DNA from: Clostridium bowmanii
GTDB taxonomy: Bacteria > Bacillota > Clostridia > Clostridiales > Clostridiaceae
Direction: 5' to 3'
NCBI RefSeq assembly: GCF_018861315.1
Contig: NZ_JAHLDL010000003.1
Location: 124,001-188,000 of the forward strand
DNA length: 64,000 bases
A program made the position numbers and the translations under genes. The notes under the pieces are model-generated. The model was given only the letters and a program-made list of their open reading frames with translations. It was not told the DNA's origin and ran no database searches. Shown here in pieces: positions 51,986 to 63,537 of this stretch. How positions within the stretch are numbered: the stretch's first letter is position 1; each line of letters opens with the position of its first letter.

Positions 51986-52840
51986 CTACTGCTTTTTTAA
52001 TATTCTAAGCAATTCTTGTCTAGCTTTTTCTATAGTAAATATATCCTCAGATATATGGAACCCTTTGCTGCGTAGTTCTCTAATTAAATATGTTACTTGT
52101 GGTACTGCAAGTCCTACGCTTTCCAATTTTTCTATTTCTTTGAATATTTTCTCTGGGGTTCCGTCTAGAATGCAAGTTCCACTATCCATTACTATAATCC
52201 TATTTGCAACTTTAGCAACATCTTCCATGCTATGCGACACTAAAATTATAGTGATATTGTTTTCTTTGTATAGCTCAACAATCTTATTTAAAATATCATC
52301 TCTTCCTTTTGGGTCAAGACCTGCAGTTGGTTCATCTAAAATTAAAATGCTTGGCTGCATAGCCACTACACCTGCAATAGCCACTCTTCTCTTTTGCCCA
52401 CCACTTATTTCAAAAGGTGATTTATCTTTAAATTGCTCATAGCCCAGTCCAACAATTTTCATAGCTCTACGAACCCTTTTATTTATTTCATCATTATCTA
52501 GACCTAAATTTTGTGGCCCAAAGGCAATGTCTTTTTCGATAGTTTCTTCAAAAAGTTGATATTCAGGATACTGAAACACTAGTCCAACTTTTTTTCTTAT
52601 GTTTGTAAGTTTTACATTTTTCTTTGTTATATCTATGTCGTCTATTAGTAGACTTCCTGATGTTGGTTTTAGAAGTCCGTTTATATGTTGTATTAATGTA
52701 GATTTCCCTGAGCCAGTATGCCCAATGAGTGCCACAAATTCTCCCTGCTTTATTTCTACAGATACATTATCTAAAGCTTTTTTTTCAAAAGGAGTTTTTG
52801 GCATATATATATGTGTTAAATTTTCTATTTTAATTGACAT
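51986..52840 (-). CDS. ecfA2: Energy-coupling factor ATPase EcfA2
   Basis: 284-residue ABC ATPase: Walker [10 protein letters not shown] (near 39), Q-loop [10 protein letters not shown], signature [10 protein letters not shown] (near 143), Walker [15 protein letters not shown]. The start overlaps the end of ecfA1 by 16 bp. It pairs with EcfA1 in the vitamin/cofactor ECF module. Confidence 0.96.
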   Translation of the reverse strand: MSIKIENLTHIYMPKTPFEKKALDNVSVEIKQGEFVALIGHTGSGKSTLIQHINGLLKPTSGSLLIDDIDITKKNVKLTNIRKKVGLVFQYPEYQLFEETIEKDIAFGPQNLGLDNDEINKRVRRAMKIVGLGYEQFKDKSPFEISGGQKRRVAIAGVVAMQPSILILDEPTAGLDPKGRDDILNKIVELYKENNITIILVSHSMEDVAKVANRIIVMDSGTCILDGTPEKIFKEIEKLESVGLAVPQVTYLIRELRSKGFHISEDIFTIEKARQELLRILKKQ

Positions 52841-53670
52841 AATGCATTCACCATCTCATTTATGGTTAATATATCTGATGCTATATTAATACCACTTTGT
52901 TTAAGTTCATAGGCTAGTTCTGTTACCTGTGGAACGTCAAGCCCTATTTTTTTCATAGTAGCAACATTTCTAAATATTTCTCTAGGTATTCCATTCATTA
53001 CAATTTTGCCATTATCCATAACTACAATTCTATCCGCTTCTACTGCTTCTTCCATGTTATGAGTTATTAATATTATTGTTATACCATATTTTTTGTTTAT
53101 TTCTTTTATTGTCCGAATAACTTCTTTTCTCCCAAATGGATCCAGCATTGCTGTAGGTTCATCAAATACAATGCACTTTGGCATCATAGCAAGAATACCA
53201 GCAATAGCTACTCTTTGTTTTTGGCCTCCGGAAAGTAAGTGTGGAGCATGTTTCCTATATTCATACATTCCAACATTTTTTAATGAATCATCCACTCTTT
53301 TTCTTATTTCTTTAGGCTCCAGGCCTAAATTCTCAGGACCAAATGCTACATCTTCCTCTACAATTGTTGCAACAATTTGGTTATCTGGATTTTGAAATAC
53401 CATTCCAGCTACCTTCCTAATGTCCCATAAATTGCTTTCCTTCGATGTTTGTAATCCATCTACATACACTTGCCCGTCAGTAGGTATTAATAGTGCATTT
53501 ATATGTTTAGCAAAAGTTGATTTTCCTGAGCCATTATGGCCAAGTACTACTAAAAATTCACCCTTGTTAACCTCTAAATTTAGTCCATCTATGGCTACTT
53601 TAGGCTGCTCATCTTCACTTTGAGGGTACTTATAAACAAGATCATTACATACAACCATTTTTTCACCCAT
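52825..53670 (-). CDS. ecfA1: Energy-coupling factor ATPase EcfA1
   Basis: About 281 residues: Walker [20 protein letters not shown] (Q-loop, DNQ typical of the A1 type), [11 protein letters not shown] and [13 protein letters not shown]. The start is set to 53670 after GGGAGTG; the longer ORF begins inside that box. First gene of the ecfA1-ecfA2-ecfT-truA run, separated from rplQ by a terminator. Confidence 0.96.
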   Translation of the reverse strand: MGEKMVVCNDLVYKYPQSEDEQPKVAIDGLNLEVNKGEFLVVLGHNGSGKSTFAKHINALLIPTDGQVYVDGLQTSKESNLWDIRKVAGMVFQNPDNQIVATIVEEDVAFGPENLGLEPKEIRKRVDDSLKNVGMYEYRKHAPHLLSGGQKQRVAIAGILAMMPKCIVFDEPTAMLDPFGRKEVIRTIKEINKKYGITIILITHNMEEAVEADRIVVMDNGKIVMNGIPREIFRNVATMKKIGLDVPQVTELAYELKQSGINIASDILTINEMVNALCQLK

Positions 53671-53707
53671 AAGTGTCACTCCCTACATCTATAAATATTT
53701 ATAAGAA

Positions 53708-53743
53708 AATGGGGACTAAGTTTGATTTAACTTAATCCCCTTT
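53708..53743 (-). terminator. Terminator of the alpha operon after rplQ
   Basis: GGGGACTAAGT and ACTTAATCCCC, an 11 bp stem with one mismatch, followed on the minus strand by ATTTTCTTAT. Readthrough into ecfA1 is possible. Confidence 0.82.
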
Positions 53744-53750
53744 GTTCAAA

Positions 53751-54092
53751 CTATACTAATTCTATTATACTCATCTCTGCTGCGTCGCCTCTTCTTGGAC
53801 CCATTTTCATGATCCTAGTATATCCGCCGTTTCTCTCAGCATATTTAGGTGCAATATTGTCAAACAAATCTTTAACTACACTTTCTTCAGTAATGAATGA
53901 AAGTGCTTGTCTTCTAGCATGAAGATCTCCTCTTTTTCCAAGAGTTATCATTCTTTCTGCAAACTTTCTAGTTTCTTTTGCTCTAGTAACTGTTGTCTCA
54001 ATTTTTCCGTATTTCAACAAATTAGTTGCAAGACTTCTAAACATCGCGATTCTTTGATCAGTAGAACGTCCTAATTTACGATACATTGCCAT
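53751..54092 (-). CDS. rplQ: 50S ribosomal protein L17
   Basis: 113 residues with [11 protein letters not shown] at the start and [20 protein letters not shown] at the end, the bacterial short L17. Last gene of the alpha operon, 12 bp after rpoA. Confidence 0.98.
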   Translation of the reverse strand: MAMYRKLGRSTDQRIAMFRSLATNLLKYGKIETTVTRAKETRKFAERMITLGKRGDLHARRQALSFITEESVVKDLFDNIAPKYAERNGGYTRIMKMGPRRGDAAEMSIIELV

Positions 54093-54104
54093 ATGTTTTC
54101 CTCC

Positions 54105-55052
54105 TTACTCCTCGCTTAGCTTCAAGTTCAAGCTCAATGCTTGAAGTTTTTGTTCAACTTCTTCGAGTGATTTCTTACCCAAATTCCTGACCTTCATCAT
54201 ATCATCCATCGATCTCTCTGTTAATTCTTGAACTGTATTAATACCAGCTCTTTTTAAGCAATTATAGCTTCTAACAGATAGGTCTAATTCTTCAATAGTC
54301 ATTTCAAGAACTTTTTCTTTCTTATCTTCTTCTTTTTCAACCATTATTTCAACATTATCTGCATGATCTGTTAATGTCATAAATAATTTAAAGTGCTCAA
54401 TAAGTATTTTAGCTGATAAACCAATAGCTTCGTCTGGTCTAATAGTTCCATTAGTCCAAATTTCAATAGTTAATTTATCATAATCAGTAATCTGGCCTAC
54501 TCTAGTGTTTTCTACAGCAAAATTAACTCTTTTAACTGGAGTATAGATTGAATCTACTGGTATAGTAGCAATTGGTAATTCATCTGTCTTATTTTTAGCC
54601 TGAGACACATATCCTCTACCCTTGTTAACAGTTAGTTCCATATATAGTTTAGCACCATCATCTAATGTTGCTATATGTAAATCATCGTTAACAACCTCTA
54701 TATCACCATCAGTTTTAATATCTGCTCCAGTAACTACTCCAGGTCCTTTAGCATCAATGTAGACTGTTCTAGGCCCCTCTCCATTCATTTTAAGTGCTAA
54801 GCTTTTGATATTTAGAATTAATTCTGTAACATCTTCTTTAACACCCTTAACTGTGGAAAATTCATGAAGTACTGTATCAATTTTGACTGCACTTGTAGCA
54901 ACTCCAGGTAATGAAGAAAGAAGAATCCTTCTTAATGCATTACCTAGTGTTATACCATAACCTCTTTCTAATGGTTCAATTATGAATTTACCATATGAAT
55001 CATCATCAGCAGTCTCTACACATTCTATTTTTGGCTTTTCTATTTCTAACAT
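54105..55052 (-). CDS. rpoA: RNA polymerase alpha subunit
   Basis: About 315 residues: alpha-NTD with [20 protein letters not shown] (about 30-50) and alpha-CTD with [19 protein letters not shown] (about 248-267). The start at 55052 (MLEIEK) follows AAGGAGGG. Assembles the polymerase core and contacts activators. Between rpsD and rplQ as in most Firmicutes. Confidence 0.98.
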   Translation of the reverse strand: MLEIEKPKIECVETADDDSYGKFIIEPLERGYGITLGNALRRILLSSLPGVATSAVKIDTVLHEFSTVKGVKEDVTELILNIKSLALKMNGEGPRTVYIDAKGPGVVTGADIKTDGDIEVVNDDLHIATLDDGAKLYMELTVNKGRGYVSQAKNKTDELPIATIPVDSIYTPVKRVNFAVENTRVGQITDYDKLTIEIWTNGTIRPDEAIGLSAKILIEHFKLFMTLTDHADNVEIMVEKEEDKKEKVLEMTIEELDLSVRSYNCLKRAGINTVQELTERSMDDMMKVRNLGKKSLEEVEQKLQALSLNLKLSEE

Positions 55053-55116
55053 ACTAAAACCCTCCTTTTTTTTAATTGGCAACTTATTATGAGGGCAACC
55101 GATTCTATATTAATGC

Positions 55117-55737
55117 CTATTTGCTGTATAACTCGACGATTAAAGTCTCGTTAACAGGAACATCTATATCTTCTCTAGTTGGTAGTGCTAAAACTTTTCC
55201 TTCAAATTTCTCTGTATCAGCTGCTAACCAACTTGGTAAAGTTTTAGGATTCTCAGCAAATACTTTAAATTTCTCAGTAGCTCTACTCTTTTCACATGGT
55301 GAAATTACTTCATTTGCAGTTAAGCTGTATGAAGGAATATCTACCTTTTTACCGTTTACTAAGAAATGTCCGTGAGTTACTAGTTGCCTAGCTTCTTGTC
55401 TTGAATTACCGTAACCTAATCTATAAACTACGTTATCAAGTCTTACTTCTAGAAGTCTTAATAAATTTTCACCTGTTATGCCTCTTAACTTGTCAGCTTT
55501 ATCATAGTATCTTCTAAATTGGCTTTCAAGTATTCCGTATATTCTCTTAGCTTTTTGTTTTTCTCTTAATTGTAATCCATAATTAGACATTTTTTTCTTA
55601 CTCTGTCCGTGTTGTCCCGGTGCATAGCCTCTTCTTGCAAATGCACATTTATCTGTAAAGCATCTATCACCCTTAAGGTTTAGCTTCATACCTTCTCTTC
55701 TGCAAAGCCTACAAGTAGCTCCAGTATATCTTGCCAT
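55117..55737 (-). CDS. rpsD: 30S ribosomal protein S4
   Basis: 206 residues with a zinc-binding N-terminus (CRLCRREG, then [11 protein letters not shown], four Cys) and an S4 RNA-binding domain ([20 protein letters not shown], near 100). Zinc-type S4. The spacing of 34 to 64 bp on both sides holds normal ribosome sites. Confidence 0.98.
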   Translation of the reverse strand: MARYTGATCRLCRREGMKLNLKGDRCFTDKCAFARRGYAPGQHGQSKKKMSNYGLQLREKQKAKRIYGILESQFRRYYDKADKLRGITGENLLRLLEVRLDNVVYRLGYGNSRQEARQLVTHGHFLVNGKKVDIPSYSLTANEVISPCEKSRATEKFKVFAENPKTLPSWLAADTEKFEGKVLALPTREDIDVPVNETLIVELYSK

Positions 55738-55788
55738 TCAAATTACACCTCCTGTTTTCTATACGTCTATTTACTTTAATCTTAATAA

Positions 55789-56181
55789 CTAGACTCTTCT
55801 TCTTTTTGGTGGTCTACATCCGTTATGTGGAATTGGAGTAACGTCTTTGATTAAAGTAATCTCTAATCCAGCCGCTTGAAGTGATCTAATTGCCGCTTCT
55901 CTACCTGCTCCTGGTCCTTTAACGAATACATCAACACTCTTTAAACCGTGCTCCATAGCTGCTTTTGTAGCAGCTTCTGCTGCCATTTGAGCTGCAAAAG
56001 GAGTACTCTTTCTTGATCCTCTAAAGCCTAATCCGCCTGCACTAGACCAAGATAAAGCATTTCCCGCTACATCTGTAAGTGTAACGATAGAATTATTAAA
56101 AGTAGACTTTATATGTGCACAACCGTGCTCAATATTTTTCTTCTCTTTTTTTCTTCTACTTCTCTTAACTTTTTGAGCCAT
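55789..56181 (-). CDS. rpsK: 30S ribosomal protein S11
   Basis: 130 residues: [38 protein letters not shown] and the C-terminal [14 protein letters not shown] lysine/arginine-rich head. Position between rpsM and rpsD is standard. Confidence 0.98.
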   Translation of the reverse strand: MAQKVKRSRRKKEKKNIEHGCAHIKSTFNNSIVTLTDVAGNALSWSSAGGLGFRGSRKSTPFAAQMAAEAATKAAMEHGLKSVDVFVKGPGAGREAAIRSLQAAGLEITLIKDVTPIPHNGCRPPKRRRV

Positions 56182-56196
56182 TGTATTCCCTCCTAA

Positions 56197-56565
56197 CTAT
56201 TTCTTTTTGCCCGCCATTGTTTTCTTAGGGCCTTTTCTTGTTCTAGCATTAGTTTTAGTTTTTTGTCCTCTTACTGGAAGACCTTTTCTATGTCTTATTC
56301 CTCTATAACATCCAACTTCCATCAACCTTTTTATATCTAATGCAACTTTTCTTCTTAAGTCACCCTCAATTATAAAGTTTTTGGTGATGTATGTTCTAAG
56401 TTCATTAACTTCTTCTTCAGTTAAGTCTTTAACTCTAGTATCAGGATTCACTCCTGTTTCTTTTACTATTCCTTGTGATTTAGAAAGTCCAATACCAAAG
56501 ATATATGTTAAAGCTATTTCAACTCTTTTTTCTCTTGGTAGGTCAATACCTGCTATTCTTGCCAT
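56197..56565 (-). CDS. rpsM: 30S ribosomal protein S13
   Basis: 122 residues with [20 protein letters not shown], the HTH-like [14 protein letters not shown] and the C-terminal [19 protein letters not shown]. Contacts L5 and L11 across the subunit interface. The gene follows rpmJ by 137 bp, a longer spacer than elsewhere here. Confidence 0.98.
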   Translation of the reverse strand: MARIAGIDLPREKRVEIALTYIFGIGLSKSQGIVKETGVNPDTRVKDLTEEEVNELRTYITKNFIIEGDLRRKVALDIKRLMEVGCYRGIRHRKGLPVRGQKTKTNARTRKGPKKTMAGKKK

Positions 56566-56702
56566 TTACTGTTTACACCTCCTAGATACTTGTTGTTACA
56601 ATCTTATCACATCTATATCCTATAAAACGATTTAATGTGATTTATTAATAATATATTAATTTTTACATTTAATAGTTAACACCTATTTGTAAATAAAACC
56701 TA

Positions 56703-56828
<126 letters not shown>

Positions 56829-56831
56829 TTA

Positions 56832-57050
56832 TTACTTATCTCTCCAAGTTATTCTCCCACGAGTCAAATCATATGGAGAAAGTTCTACTGTAACTTTATC
56901 ACCTGGTAGTATTCGTATAAAATTCATTCTTAATTTACCTGAAATATGAGCTAATACTTTATGTCCACTCTCAAGCTCAACTTGAAATATTGCATTGGGC
57001 AAAGTTTCTAATACTACACCTTGCATTTCTATTATATCATCTTTTGACAT
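56832..57050 (-). CDS. infA: Translation initiation factor IF-1
   Basis: 72 residues from [11 protein letters not shown] to GRITWRDK, an S1-type OB fold ([36 protein letters not shown]). The start at 57050 matches the family; AAGGAGG lies 12 bp upstream, a rather long spacing that overlaps the end of the KOW gene. Confidence 0.97.
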   Translation of the reverse strand: MSKDDIIEMQGVVLETLPNAIFQVELESGHKVLAHISGKLRMNFIRILPGDKVTVELSPYDLTRGRITWRDK

Positions 57051-57057
57051 AAGGTAA

Positions 57058-57348
57058 TCAAACCTCCTTACCAATATCTGCAGATTGCAAAAATATTTTA
57101 ATTTTTGAATTTGTAACCTTTTCCTTAGATAAAATTAAATCTCTAATTTCCTCAGCTACAATGCCTGTAAAATCCAGATGTTTAACCTTCTTTTTTTTAG
57201 GTTTCTCAATCTTTCTTAAATCTCCATCAGAAATATACACATATTCCTTATTAAGTATACCTACCACAATAAATTTTTTGTGCATATCCCTTCCCGCTTT
57301 AGAATGTACTACCTTACCTAAAAGGCTATTTTCGTCCAAATCATTCAC
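57058..57348 (-). CDS. KOW domain RNA-binding protein (L14e/L6e-like)
   Basis: 96 residues, beginning with [20 protein letters not shown] (a KOW-type strand-loop, about 9-28), then a lysine-rich [11 protein letters not shown] stretch. Proteins like this occur between map and infA in clostridia and are thought to bind RNA, perhaps on the ribosome; the function is not known. Its stop lies 7 bp from the infA start. Confidence 0.85.
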   Translation of the reverse strand: MNDLDENSLLGKVVHSKAGRDMHKKFIVVGILNKEYVYISDGDLRKIEKPKKKKVKHLDFTGIVAEEIRDLILSKEKVTNSKIKIFLQSADIGKEV

Positions 57349-57353
57349 CTCTA

Positions 57354-58100
57354 TTAGTTCAAAGTTAATATTTCAGGACCACTTGTTATGATAGCAACAG
57401 TGTTTTCATAATGTGCAGATAAACTGCCATCTTTCGTTACTACCGTCCATCTATTAGATTTTACTTTGACATAATGCTTTCCTATATTTATCATAGGTTC
57501 AATTGCAAGTACCATACCATGAACTAATTTAGGACCTCTACTCGGAGTACCATAATTAGGAACCTCTGGATCTTCATGCATTGATCTCCCAATACCATGA
57601 CCTACAAAATCCCTAACTACAGAGTATCCATGCTCCTGCGCATAACACTGAATTGCAGCAGATATGTCTGATAATCTATTACCGATTATAGCTTTTTCAA
57701 CACCCTTAAAAAAACTGTTTTTAGTGACTTCGATGAGCATTGCAGCTTCATTAGATACTCTTCCTACTGGAAAAGTTCTAGCAGCATCTCCATGATAGCC
57801 ATTTACTATGGCACCACAATCTATGCTAATTATATCTCCTTCAAGTAAAATCCGGTTGTTGGGAATTCCATGAACCACTTCATCATTAACAGATGTACAT
57901 ATGGAAGCTGGAAACCCACAATAACCTTTAAAAGATGGTTTAGCACCCTGCTTTATTATGAACTCTTCAGCTAATTTATCTAAGTCTGCAGTGGTTATTC
58001 CAGGTTTTATTACTGATTCAATTAATGCAAGAGTTTCAGCAACTACTTTACCTGCATTTCTCATATATTGTATTTCCATATCACTTTTTATGTTAATCAC
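57354..58100 (-). CDS. map: Methionine aminopeptidase
   Basis: Removes initiator Met. 248 residues with the metal ligands in [15 protein letters not shown] (near 95-105), [18 protein letters not shown] (near 165) and VLAIEPMIN (near 200). The GTG start overlaps the adk stop codon (GTGA), showing coupling. Confidence 0.97.
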   Translation of the reverse strand: MINIKSDMEIQYMRNAGKVVAETLALIESVIKPGITTADLDKLAEEFIIKQGAKPSFKGYCGFPASICTSVNDEVVHGIPNNRILLEGDIISIDCGAIVNGYHGDAARTFPVGRVSNEAAMLIEVTKNSFFKGVEKAIIGNRLSDISAAIQCYAQEHGYSVVRDFVGHGIGRSMHEDPEVPNYGTPSRGPKLVHGMVLAIEPMINIGKHYVKVKSNRWTVVTKDGSLSAHYENTVAIITSGPEILTLN

Positions 58101-58750
58101 TTTTCTATCTCTTCTAAGATACCACAGATACTTTCAAATACACTATTAATTGCTTGTGTTCCATCAACTTCTGATAATAAGTTTTTGTCACCATAATACT
58201 TTATAAGTGGCTGCGTTTGAGCATCATATATGTCTAACCGTTCACTAACGGTGTCTTTACTGTCATCCGCTCTTTGTACAAGAGCAGATCCGCACAAATT
58301 ACACTTTCCCTCTGTTTGTGGTGGATTAAATGTAATGTGATAGCTAGCACCACAGGTAAGACAAACTCTTCGACCAGTCATTCTATTGAGAATAAATTCT
58401 CTAGGAACCTTTATTAATAATGCCGTATCAAGATAGTCGCCTTTTTCAACTAAAAGGGTTTCTAAGGCTTCTGCTTGTTTAACGGTTCTTGGATATCCAT
58501 CTAATAAAAATCCATTTTTACAATCTTCATTATCTAATCTATCCTTGATTATATCTATAGTCAATCCATCAGGAACTAAATGTCCCTTATCAATATGTTT
58601 CTTAGCTTCGATTCCAAGAGGGGTTTTTTCTGAAATATTCTTTCTGAATATATCCCCAGTTGATATATGTGGTATGGAGAATTTATTACTTATAGATTTT
58701 GCTTGCGTTCCTTTTCCGGCTCCCGGAGGACCTAACAAGATTATTCTCAT
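58097..58750 (-). CDS. adk: Adenylate kinase (zinc-type)
   Basis: 217 residues: [11 protein letters not shown] Walker A (7-17), [14 protein letters not shown] and a LID domain with four Cys (CLTCGASY... then CNLCGSAL), the zinc-binding Gram-positive form. Interconverts AMP, ADP and ATP. Follows secY by 21 bp. Confidence 0.98.
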   Translation of the reverse strand: MRIILLGPPGAGKGTQAKSISNKFSIPHISTGDIFRKNISEKTPLGIEAKKHIDKGHLVPDGLTIDIIKDRLDNEDCKNGFLLDGYPRTVKQAEALETLLVEKGDYLDTALLIKVPREFILNRMTGRRVCLTCGASYHITFNPPQTEGKCNLCGSALVQRADDSKDTVSERLDIYDAQTQPLIKYYGDKNLLSEVDGTQAINSVFESICGILEEIEK

Positions 58751-58771
58751 AGTATCATCTCCTGGTATAAT

Positions 58772-60052
58772 TTATCTAAGGAATCCTTGGTAATGGCGCA
58801 TTACTAATTGTGATTCAAGTTGCCTTAACGTCTCAATAGCAACATTTACCATGATCATTAACATTGTCCCACCAAAGTATACTCCTTTAAAGTGAGTATA
58901 TCCCTCTATAATAATAGGGAATATTGCTATAACAGCCGCAAAAGTTCCTCCAAGTATTGAAATCTTAGTCAATACCATATCGATATAATTCGCTGTATTC
59001 TCTCCCGGTCTAATACCTGGTATAAAGCCTGATGATTTATGCATGTTTTCAGCCATTTCATCTGGTTTAAATGTTACCTGAGTATAGAACCAAGTAAAGA
59101 ATACTACTAACACAAAATATACCGTGGCATATTTCCAACTGTTCCTTTCAAAAATGCTCCAAGGACTTCCTGTAATGAATTTTGCAAATGAAGATGTCGG
59201 TTTAAGTTGCGCTATTGTTTCTGGGAATGTCATTACTGACATTGCGAAAATAATACCTATAACTCCAGATCCATTTACATTGATTGGGATATGTGTTGAT
59301 TGTCCTTTAAATGTTTTATTTCCAACTGACTTTCCAGCATATTGAACAGGAATTCTTCTTTCACCTAAACTTGCTATTACTACTGCTACTAATAATGCTA
59401 TAGCTACTACAATAAACATTATAACCTCTACAAAATTTACAGTTCCTGCCTGCTGAAGTCCAGAAATTTTATACACAAGTGAAGGTAACCCTGATATAAT
59501 ATTAATAAAAATTATCAACGAAATACCATTTCCGATACCTTTACCAGTGATTTGCTCACCTATCCACACCAAAAATGTTGATGCAGTTGTCATCGTTAGT
59601 ATGACTAAGAATATGGTTAAACTAGAATTACTTGAAAATGCTCCAGTACTTGAAATAATTGCATACATACCAAAAGCTTGCAGTGCTCCAAGCACTATTG
59701 AAGCATATCTTGTGTAATCCTGTATCTTCTTGCGTCCCTCAAGACCCTCTTTAGAAAGTTGCTCTAAATAAGGAATTGCTATTACAAGTAGTTGCATTAT
59801 AATTGATGCATTTATGTATGGACCTACACCCATCGCAAAAATACTAAACTTACTAAATGCACCACCTGAAAGCATATCATAAAAACTAAATAATGTGCCT
59901 CCATTACTAGTTAATGATAAAAGTTTGCTAGCATCTACACCAGGAACAGGAATGAAAATACCCATCCTAATAATCGCAACCATAAGTAGTGTGAATATCA
60001 TACGTTTTCTTAAATCCGGAATTTTCCAGGCATTACGTAGGGTTGATAACAT
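58772..60052 (-). CDS. secY: Protein translocase subunit SecY
   Basis: 426 residues and ten membrane helices. Conserved GVGPYINASIIMQLL (near 75), QEGLEGRKK-like KEGLEGRKKIQDYTRY loop (near 100), GERRIPVQYAG (near 230) and FNPDEMAENMHKSSGFIPGIRPG-like loop (near 345). The channel of the Sec pathway. Starts one base after the rplO stop codon. Confidence 0.98.
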   Translation of the reverse strand: MLSTLRNAWKIPDLRKRMIFTLLMVAIIRMGIFIPVPGVDASKLLSLTSNGGTLFSFYDMLSGGAFSKFSIFAMGVGPYINASIIMQLLVIAIPYLEQLSKEGLEGRKKIQDYTRYASIVLGALQAFGMYAIISSTGAFSSNSSLTIFLVILTMTTASTFLVWIGEQITGKGIGNGISLIIFINIISGLPSLVYKISGLQQAGTVNFVEVIMFIVVAIALLVAVVIASLGERRIPVQYAGKSVGNKTFKGQSTHIPINVNGSGVIGIIFAMSVMTFPETIAQLKPTSSFAKFITGSPWSIFERNSWKYATVYFVLVVFFTWFYTQVTFKPDEMAENMHKSSGFIPGIRPGENTANYIDMVLTKISILGGTFAAVIAIFPIIIEGYTHFKGVYFGGTMLMIMVNVAIETLRQLESQLVMRHYQGFLR

Positions 60053-60493
60053 TTATATCACCTCAACTTTTCCTCCAGCCGCTTCAATTTTTTCAGCTGC
60101 TGCTTTAGAGAATTTTGTTGCACTTACAGTTAAACTCTTTTCTAAATTACCATTTCCAAGTATTTTAACTCCATTATGAACTTTTCTTATGACTCTTCTC
60201 TCTAATAGCAATTCTGGTGTAATCTCTGTTCCATTTTCAAAAATATTAAGTCTATCTACATTTATACAAGCATATTCTTTTGCAAAAATATTAGTGAATC
60301 CTCTTTTAGGTAATCTTCTGTATAAAGGCATCTGACCACCCTCAAATCCTGGTCTTGTTCCTCCACCTGATCTAGAGTTTTGTCCGTCTTGACCTCTTCC
60401 CGCAGTTTTACCCCACCCAGTAGCAGTACCTCTACCAAGTCTTTTACGAGATTTTTTTGAGCCTTCCGCAGGTCTTAAATCTTGAAGTTTCAT
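60053..60493 (-). CDS. rplO: 50S ribosomal protein L15
   Basis: 146 residues with [21 protein letters not shown] at the start (only the first part quoted by family), [21 protein letters not shown] and the C-terminal [16 protein letters not shown]. The stop codon touches the secY start. Confidence 0.97.
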   Translation of the reverse strand: MKLQDLRPAEGSKKSRKRLGRGTATGWGKTAGRGQDGQNSRSGGGTRPGFEGGQMPLYRRLPKRGFTNIFAKEYACINVDRLNIFENGTEITPELLLERRVIRKVHNGVKILGNGNLEKSLTVSATKFSKAAAEKIEAAGGKVEVI

Positions 60494-60510
60494 GTAAACA
60501 CCTCCTCGTT

Positions 60511-60690
60511 TTAAACTTCTTCTACATTTACTAGATATATAACTTTGTTAATCATACCTCTGATTTGAGGAGTTTCCTCGTGCTCAACATTTTGTCTTAT
60601 TTTTCTTAATCCTAAAGCTTTACAAGTAGCAATATGTTCTTTTTTTCTACCTATTAAACTCTTAACCAATGTTAGTTTGACTTTAGCCAA
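60511..60690 (-). CDS. rpmD: 50S ribosomal protein L30
   Basis: 59 residues, [20 protein letters not shown] and so on, ending [10 protein letters not shown]. The start is a TTG, preceded by AGGGGAAAA, so it is missed by ATG-only searches and by the usual length cut-off. Between rpsE and rplO, as in Bacillus and Clostridium. Confidence 0.95.
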   Translation of the reverse strand: MAKVKLTLVKSLIGRKKEHIATCKALGLRKIRQNVEHEETPQIRGMINKVIYLVNVEEV

Positions 60691-60702
60691 GGTTTTCCCC
60701 TC

Positions 60703-61200
60703 CTATCTTAATATTTCTTCTACAGTCTTACCTCTTAATTTAGCAACATCTTCTGCTGTTCTTAGCCTTGCTAAACCATCAATAGTGGCATTAACTACAT
60801 TTCTTGCATTACTTGAGCCTAAAGATTTGGCTCTAACATCTTTTAATCCTGATAATTCTAGAACTGCTCTAACTGGTCCGCCAGCTAGAACTCCTGTACC
60901 TTCTGCACCAGGCATTATGTGTATAACTGAAGTTCCGAACTTACCATCAATAGTATGAGGAATTGTTGTTCCAACCATAGCTACTGTTACTAAATTCTTC
61001 TTAGCATCTTCTATTCCTTTTCTAATTGCTTCTGGAATTTCTACAGATTTACCCATTCCAACGCCAACGTGTCCGTTTTCGTCTCCAACAACAACTAGTG
61101 CGCTGAATCTGAAGTTTCTTCCACCTTTAACAACCTTAGCAACTCTGTTTATATTAACTACTTTTTCCTTAAGATCTAATGTGCTAGGATCTATTTTCAT
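60703..61200 (-). CDS. rpsE: 30S ribosomal protein S5
   Basis: 165 residues with the double-stranded RNA-binding-like N-terminus ([20 protein letters not shown]) and [16 protein letters not shown] near the C-terminus. Its ATG follows AAAGGAGGG. Helps translational accuracy. Confidence 0.98.
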   Translation of the reverse strand: MKIDPSTLDLKEKVVNINRVAKVVKGGRNFRFSALVVVGDENGHVGVGMGKSVEIPEAIRKGIEDAKKNLVTVAMVGTTIPHTIDGKFGTSVIHIMPGAEGTGVLAGGPVRAVLELSGLKDVRAKSLGSSNARNVVNATIDGLARLRTAEDVAKLRGKTVEEILR

Positions 61201-61217
61201 GTGTTTCCCTCCTTTTC

Positions 61218-61580
61218 TTAGAATTTAAGTCCCGCTTCACGCGCGCCTTCAGCTAAGTTTTGTACTCTACCGTGGTATACATAACCACCTCTGTCGAATA
61301 CTACTCCTTCTATTCCTTTTGCAAGTGCTCTTTCAGCAATCATTTTCCCTACTAATTTTGCTGCTTCTTTATTGCTTCCTAATTTTAGTTCGAAAGCTTT
61401 ATCTATGCTTGAAGCAGAAACTAATGTGATTTGAGCAACATCATCTATTACTTGAGCATATATGTTCTTAGCACTTCTATATACAGCTAATCTAGGTGTT
61501 GCTGCTGTACCAGAAATTTTTCTACGTACTCTAAGATGACGCTTAACTCTATGCTTTTGTCTATCTTCTTTCTTGAACAA
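61218..61580 (-). CDS. rplR: 50S ribosomal protein L18
   Basis: About 120 residues, binds 5S r[41 protein letters not shown] and [21 protein letters not shown] start at the TTG 61580 (MFKKEDRQ) because the GTG of the longer frame (61589) is part of AAGGAGTG. Confidence 0.95.
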   Translation of the reverse strand: MFKKEDRQKHRVKRHLRVRRKISGTAATPRLAVYRSAKNIYAQVIDDVAQITLVSASSIDKAFELKLGSNKEAAKLVGKMIAERALAKGIEGVVFDRGGYVYHGRVQNLAEGAREAGLKF

Positions 61581-61600
61581 ATCAATCACTCCTTCCTACT

Positions 61601-62140
61601 TTATTTCCCTGTTTTACCTTCCTTACGTCTAACAACTTCATCAGAATATCTAATTCCTTTGCCTTTGTAAGGTTCTGGTTTTCTCCAAGCTCTGATTTTT
61701 GCTGCAACCGCGCCAACTAATTGTTTATCAATACCTTTTACTATTATTTTATTAGCATCAGGTAATTCAAATTGGATTCCTGCAACTGCATCTATTTCAA
61801 CTGGATGTGAATATCCAAGATTTAATGTAATTTTAGGTCCTTTTAATTGAGCTCTGTAACCAACACCAACTAACTCAAGAGTTTTTTGGTATCCTTCTGT
61901 AACGCCAATAATCATATTGTTTATTAATGATCTTGTAAGTCCATGAAGAGCTCTATGCTCTTTTACATCGCTTGGTCTTGTAACTACCAAAATATTGTCT
62001 TCTATAGCTATAGTCATTTTAGCACTCATGTTTTGAGTTAATTCGCCTTTCGGTCCTTTAACATTCACAACATTAGCTGGTGAAACTGTAACAGTTACAC
62101 CACTCGGTATAGCTACTGGAAGTCTCCCGATTCTTGACAT
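61601..62140 (-). CDS. rplF: 50S ribosomal protein L6
   Basis: About 179 residues in two similar domains, [16 protein letters not shown] at the start and the C-terminal [20 protein letters not shown]. The start at 62140 (MSRIG) follows ACAGGAGGTG. A 200 bp spacer, long for this operon, separates it from rpsH. Confidence 0.97.
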   Translation of the reverse strand: MSRIGRLPVAIPSGVTVTVSPANVVNVKGPKGELTQNMSAKMTIAIEDNILVVTRPSDVKEHRALHGLTRSLINNMIIGVTEGYQKTLELVGVGYRAQLKGPKITLNLGYSHPVEIDAVAGIQFELPDANKIIVKGIDKQLVGAVAAKIRAWRKPEPYKGKGIRYSDEVVRRKEGKTGK

Positions 62141-62340
62141 ACTTACACCTCCTGTTTTGTTTTTAGACACCTAACAATTATTAATTGCTATGCCCTTTAT
62201 ATTCTTATTAAGTACTAACCAATTTAGAATTATTTATTCTATATGTACTGTAAGTACATACTTTTTTTTGATTTTCCTTATACTATATATCAATACTATG
62301 TACATAACAAACCAATTCGTTATGTCTTAGAATTATTATA
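62141..62340 (-). other. Unusually long spacer inside the spc operon (rpsH-rplF)
   Basis: Neighbouring spacers in this operon are 10 to 35 bp; this one is 200 bp and AT-rich with no gene. It contains a stem ATGTACT/AGTACAT (about 62242-62258, T8 following on the plus strand) and CATAAC/GTTATG (about 62302-62323). Insertion, a second promoter or a processing site are possible. Confidence 0.6.
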
Positions 62341-62739
62341 CTACCAAATATAACAAATAACTTCTCCGCCTAGTCCTAATTTTCTAGCATCTCTATCTGC
62401 AACTAGTCCTTTTGAAGTTGATATTATAGCAACTCCTAATCCGTTCAATACCTTTGGAATATCCTCATTTTTAGAATATACTCTTAGTCCTGGTTTAGAT
62501 ATTCTCTTAAGTCCAGTGATAACTCTTTCCTTGTTTTGACCATATTTCATTGCAAGTCTCATCATAGGAACAACGCCATCATTATATTCTTCAATGTTTT
62601 TAAGATATCCTTCTTGAAGCATTATATTTGCAATTTCCTTCTTTATAGTTGAAGAAGGTATTTCTACTATTTCATGTTTAACAACATTTGCATTTCTTAT
62701 ACGTGTTAGCAAATCTGCGATTGGGTCAGTCATAACCAT
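62341..62739 (-). CDS. rpsH: 30S ribosomal protein S8
   Basis: 132 residues, from [19 protein letters not shown] to [17 protein letters not shown]. It binds 16S rRNA and, in other bacteria, its own mRNA in the spc operon. GGAGG lies eight bases before the first ATG; the second ATG two codons later is an alternative. Confidence 0.98.
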   Translation of the reverse strand: MVMTDPIADLLTRIRNANVVKHEIVEIPSSTIKKEIANIMLQEGYLKNIEEYNDGVVPMMRLAMKYGQNKERVITGLKRISKPGLRVYSKNEDIPKVLNGLGVAIISTSKGLVADRDARKLGLGGEVICYIW

Positions 62740-62771
62740 TTTTCGTGCCTCCTTTCATTAGAATGTTCTAA

Positions 62772-62957
62772 TTACCAACTTGCTTTTCTGCAACCAGGAA
62801 TTTCTCCCTTGTGTGCAAGTTCTCTAAAACAGATACGGCATATACCAAATTTTTGTAATACAGAGTGCGGTCTTCCACAAAGTCTGCATCTTGTATAAGC
62901 TCTAGTTGAAAATTTAGGTTCTTTTTTCCACTTTTCTATTAATGCCTTACGTGCCAT
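62772..62957 (-). CDS. rpsN: 30S ribosomal protein S14, zinc type
   Basis: 61 residues with two CxxC pairs, [10 protein letters not shown] and CRICFRE, that bind zinc, and the GCRKASW end. The short type Z form, the only S14 seen in this block. Confidence 0.98.
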   Translation of the reverse strand: MARKALIEKWKKEPKFSTRAYTRCRLCGRPHSVLQKFGICRICFRELAHKGEIPGCRKASW

Positions 62958-62972
62958 ATGTTTCCCTCCTTA

Positions 62973-63515
62973 TTATTGAGCAAATGGCATTCCAAGGAAT
63001 CTTAATAGCTCTCTTGCTTCCTCGTCTGTCTTTGCAGTAGTAACGAATATTATATCCATTCCTCTTATCTTATCTATTTTATCATATTCAATTTCAGGGA
63101 ATATAAGTTGTTCTTTAACACCTATTGCATAGTTTCCTCTGCCGTCAAATGCTTTAGAAGAAGCTCCTCTAAAATCTCTAACTCTAGGTAATGCAACATT
63201 CATTAATTTATCAGCAAATTCAAACATTTGTGATTTTCTTAATGTAACTTTACAACCTATTGGTGTATTTTCTCTTAATTTGAAGTTAGCTATAGATTTC
63301 TTTGCTTTTGTTATAATTGGCTTTTGGCCAGCTATAATTTGCATATCACTAACAGCAGATTCTAAAACTTTAGAATTGTCTTTAGCTTCGCCAACTCCCA
63401 TATTTAAAACGATTTTTTCAAGTTTTGGTACTTCCATTATGTTTTTATACCCGAATTTTTCCATTAAAGCTTGAACTACTTCGTTTTCATATTTTTCTTG
63501 TAGCCTTGAACTCAT
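62973..63515 (-). CDS. rplE: 50S ribosomal protein L5
   Basis: 180 residues; [20 protein letters not shown] (near 20), FAGQKP-like [19 protein letters not shown], and [20 protein letters not shown]. Binds 5S rRNA. 15 bp before rpsN, with AAAGGAGG upstream. Confidence 0.98.
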   Translation of the reverse strand: MSSRLQEKYENEVVQALMEKFGYKNIMEVPKLEKIVLNMGVGEAKDNSKVLESAVSDMQIIAGQKPIITKAKKSIANFKLRENTPIGCKVTLRKSQMFEFADKLMNVALPRVRDFRGASSKAFDGRGNYAIGVKEQLIFPEIEYDKIDKIRGMDIIFVTTAKTDEEARELLRFLGMPFAQ

Positions 63516-63537
63516 ATGTTAAACCTCCTTTCAGAAA

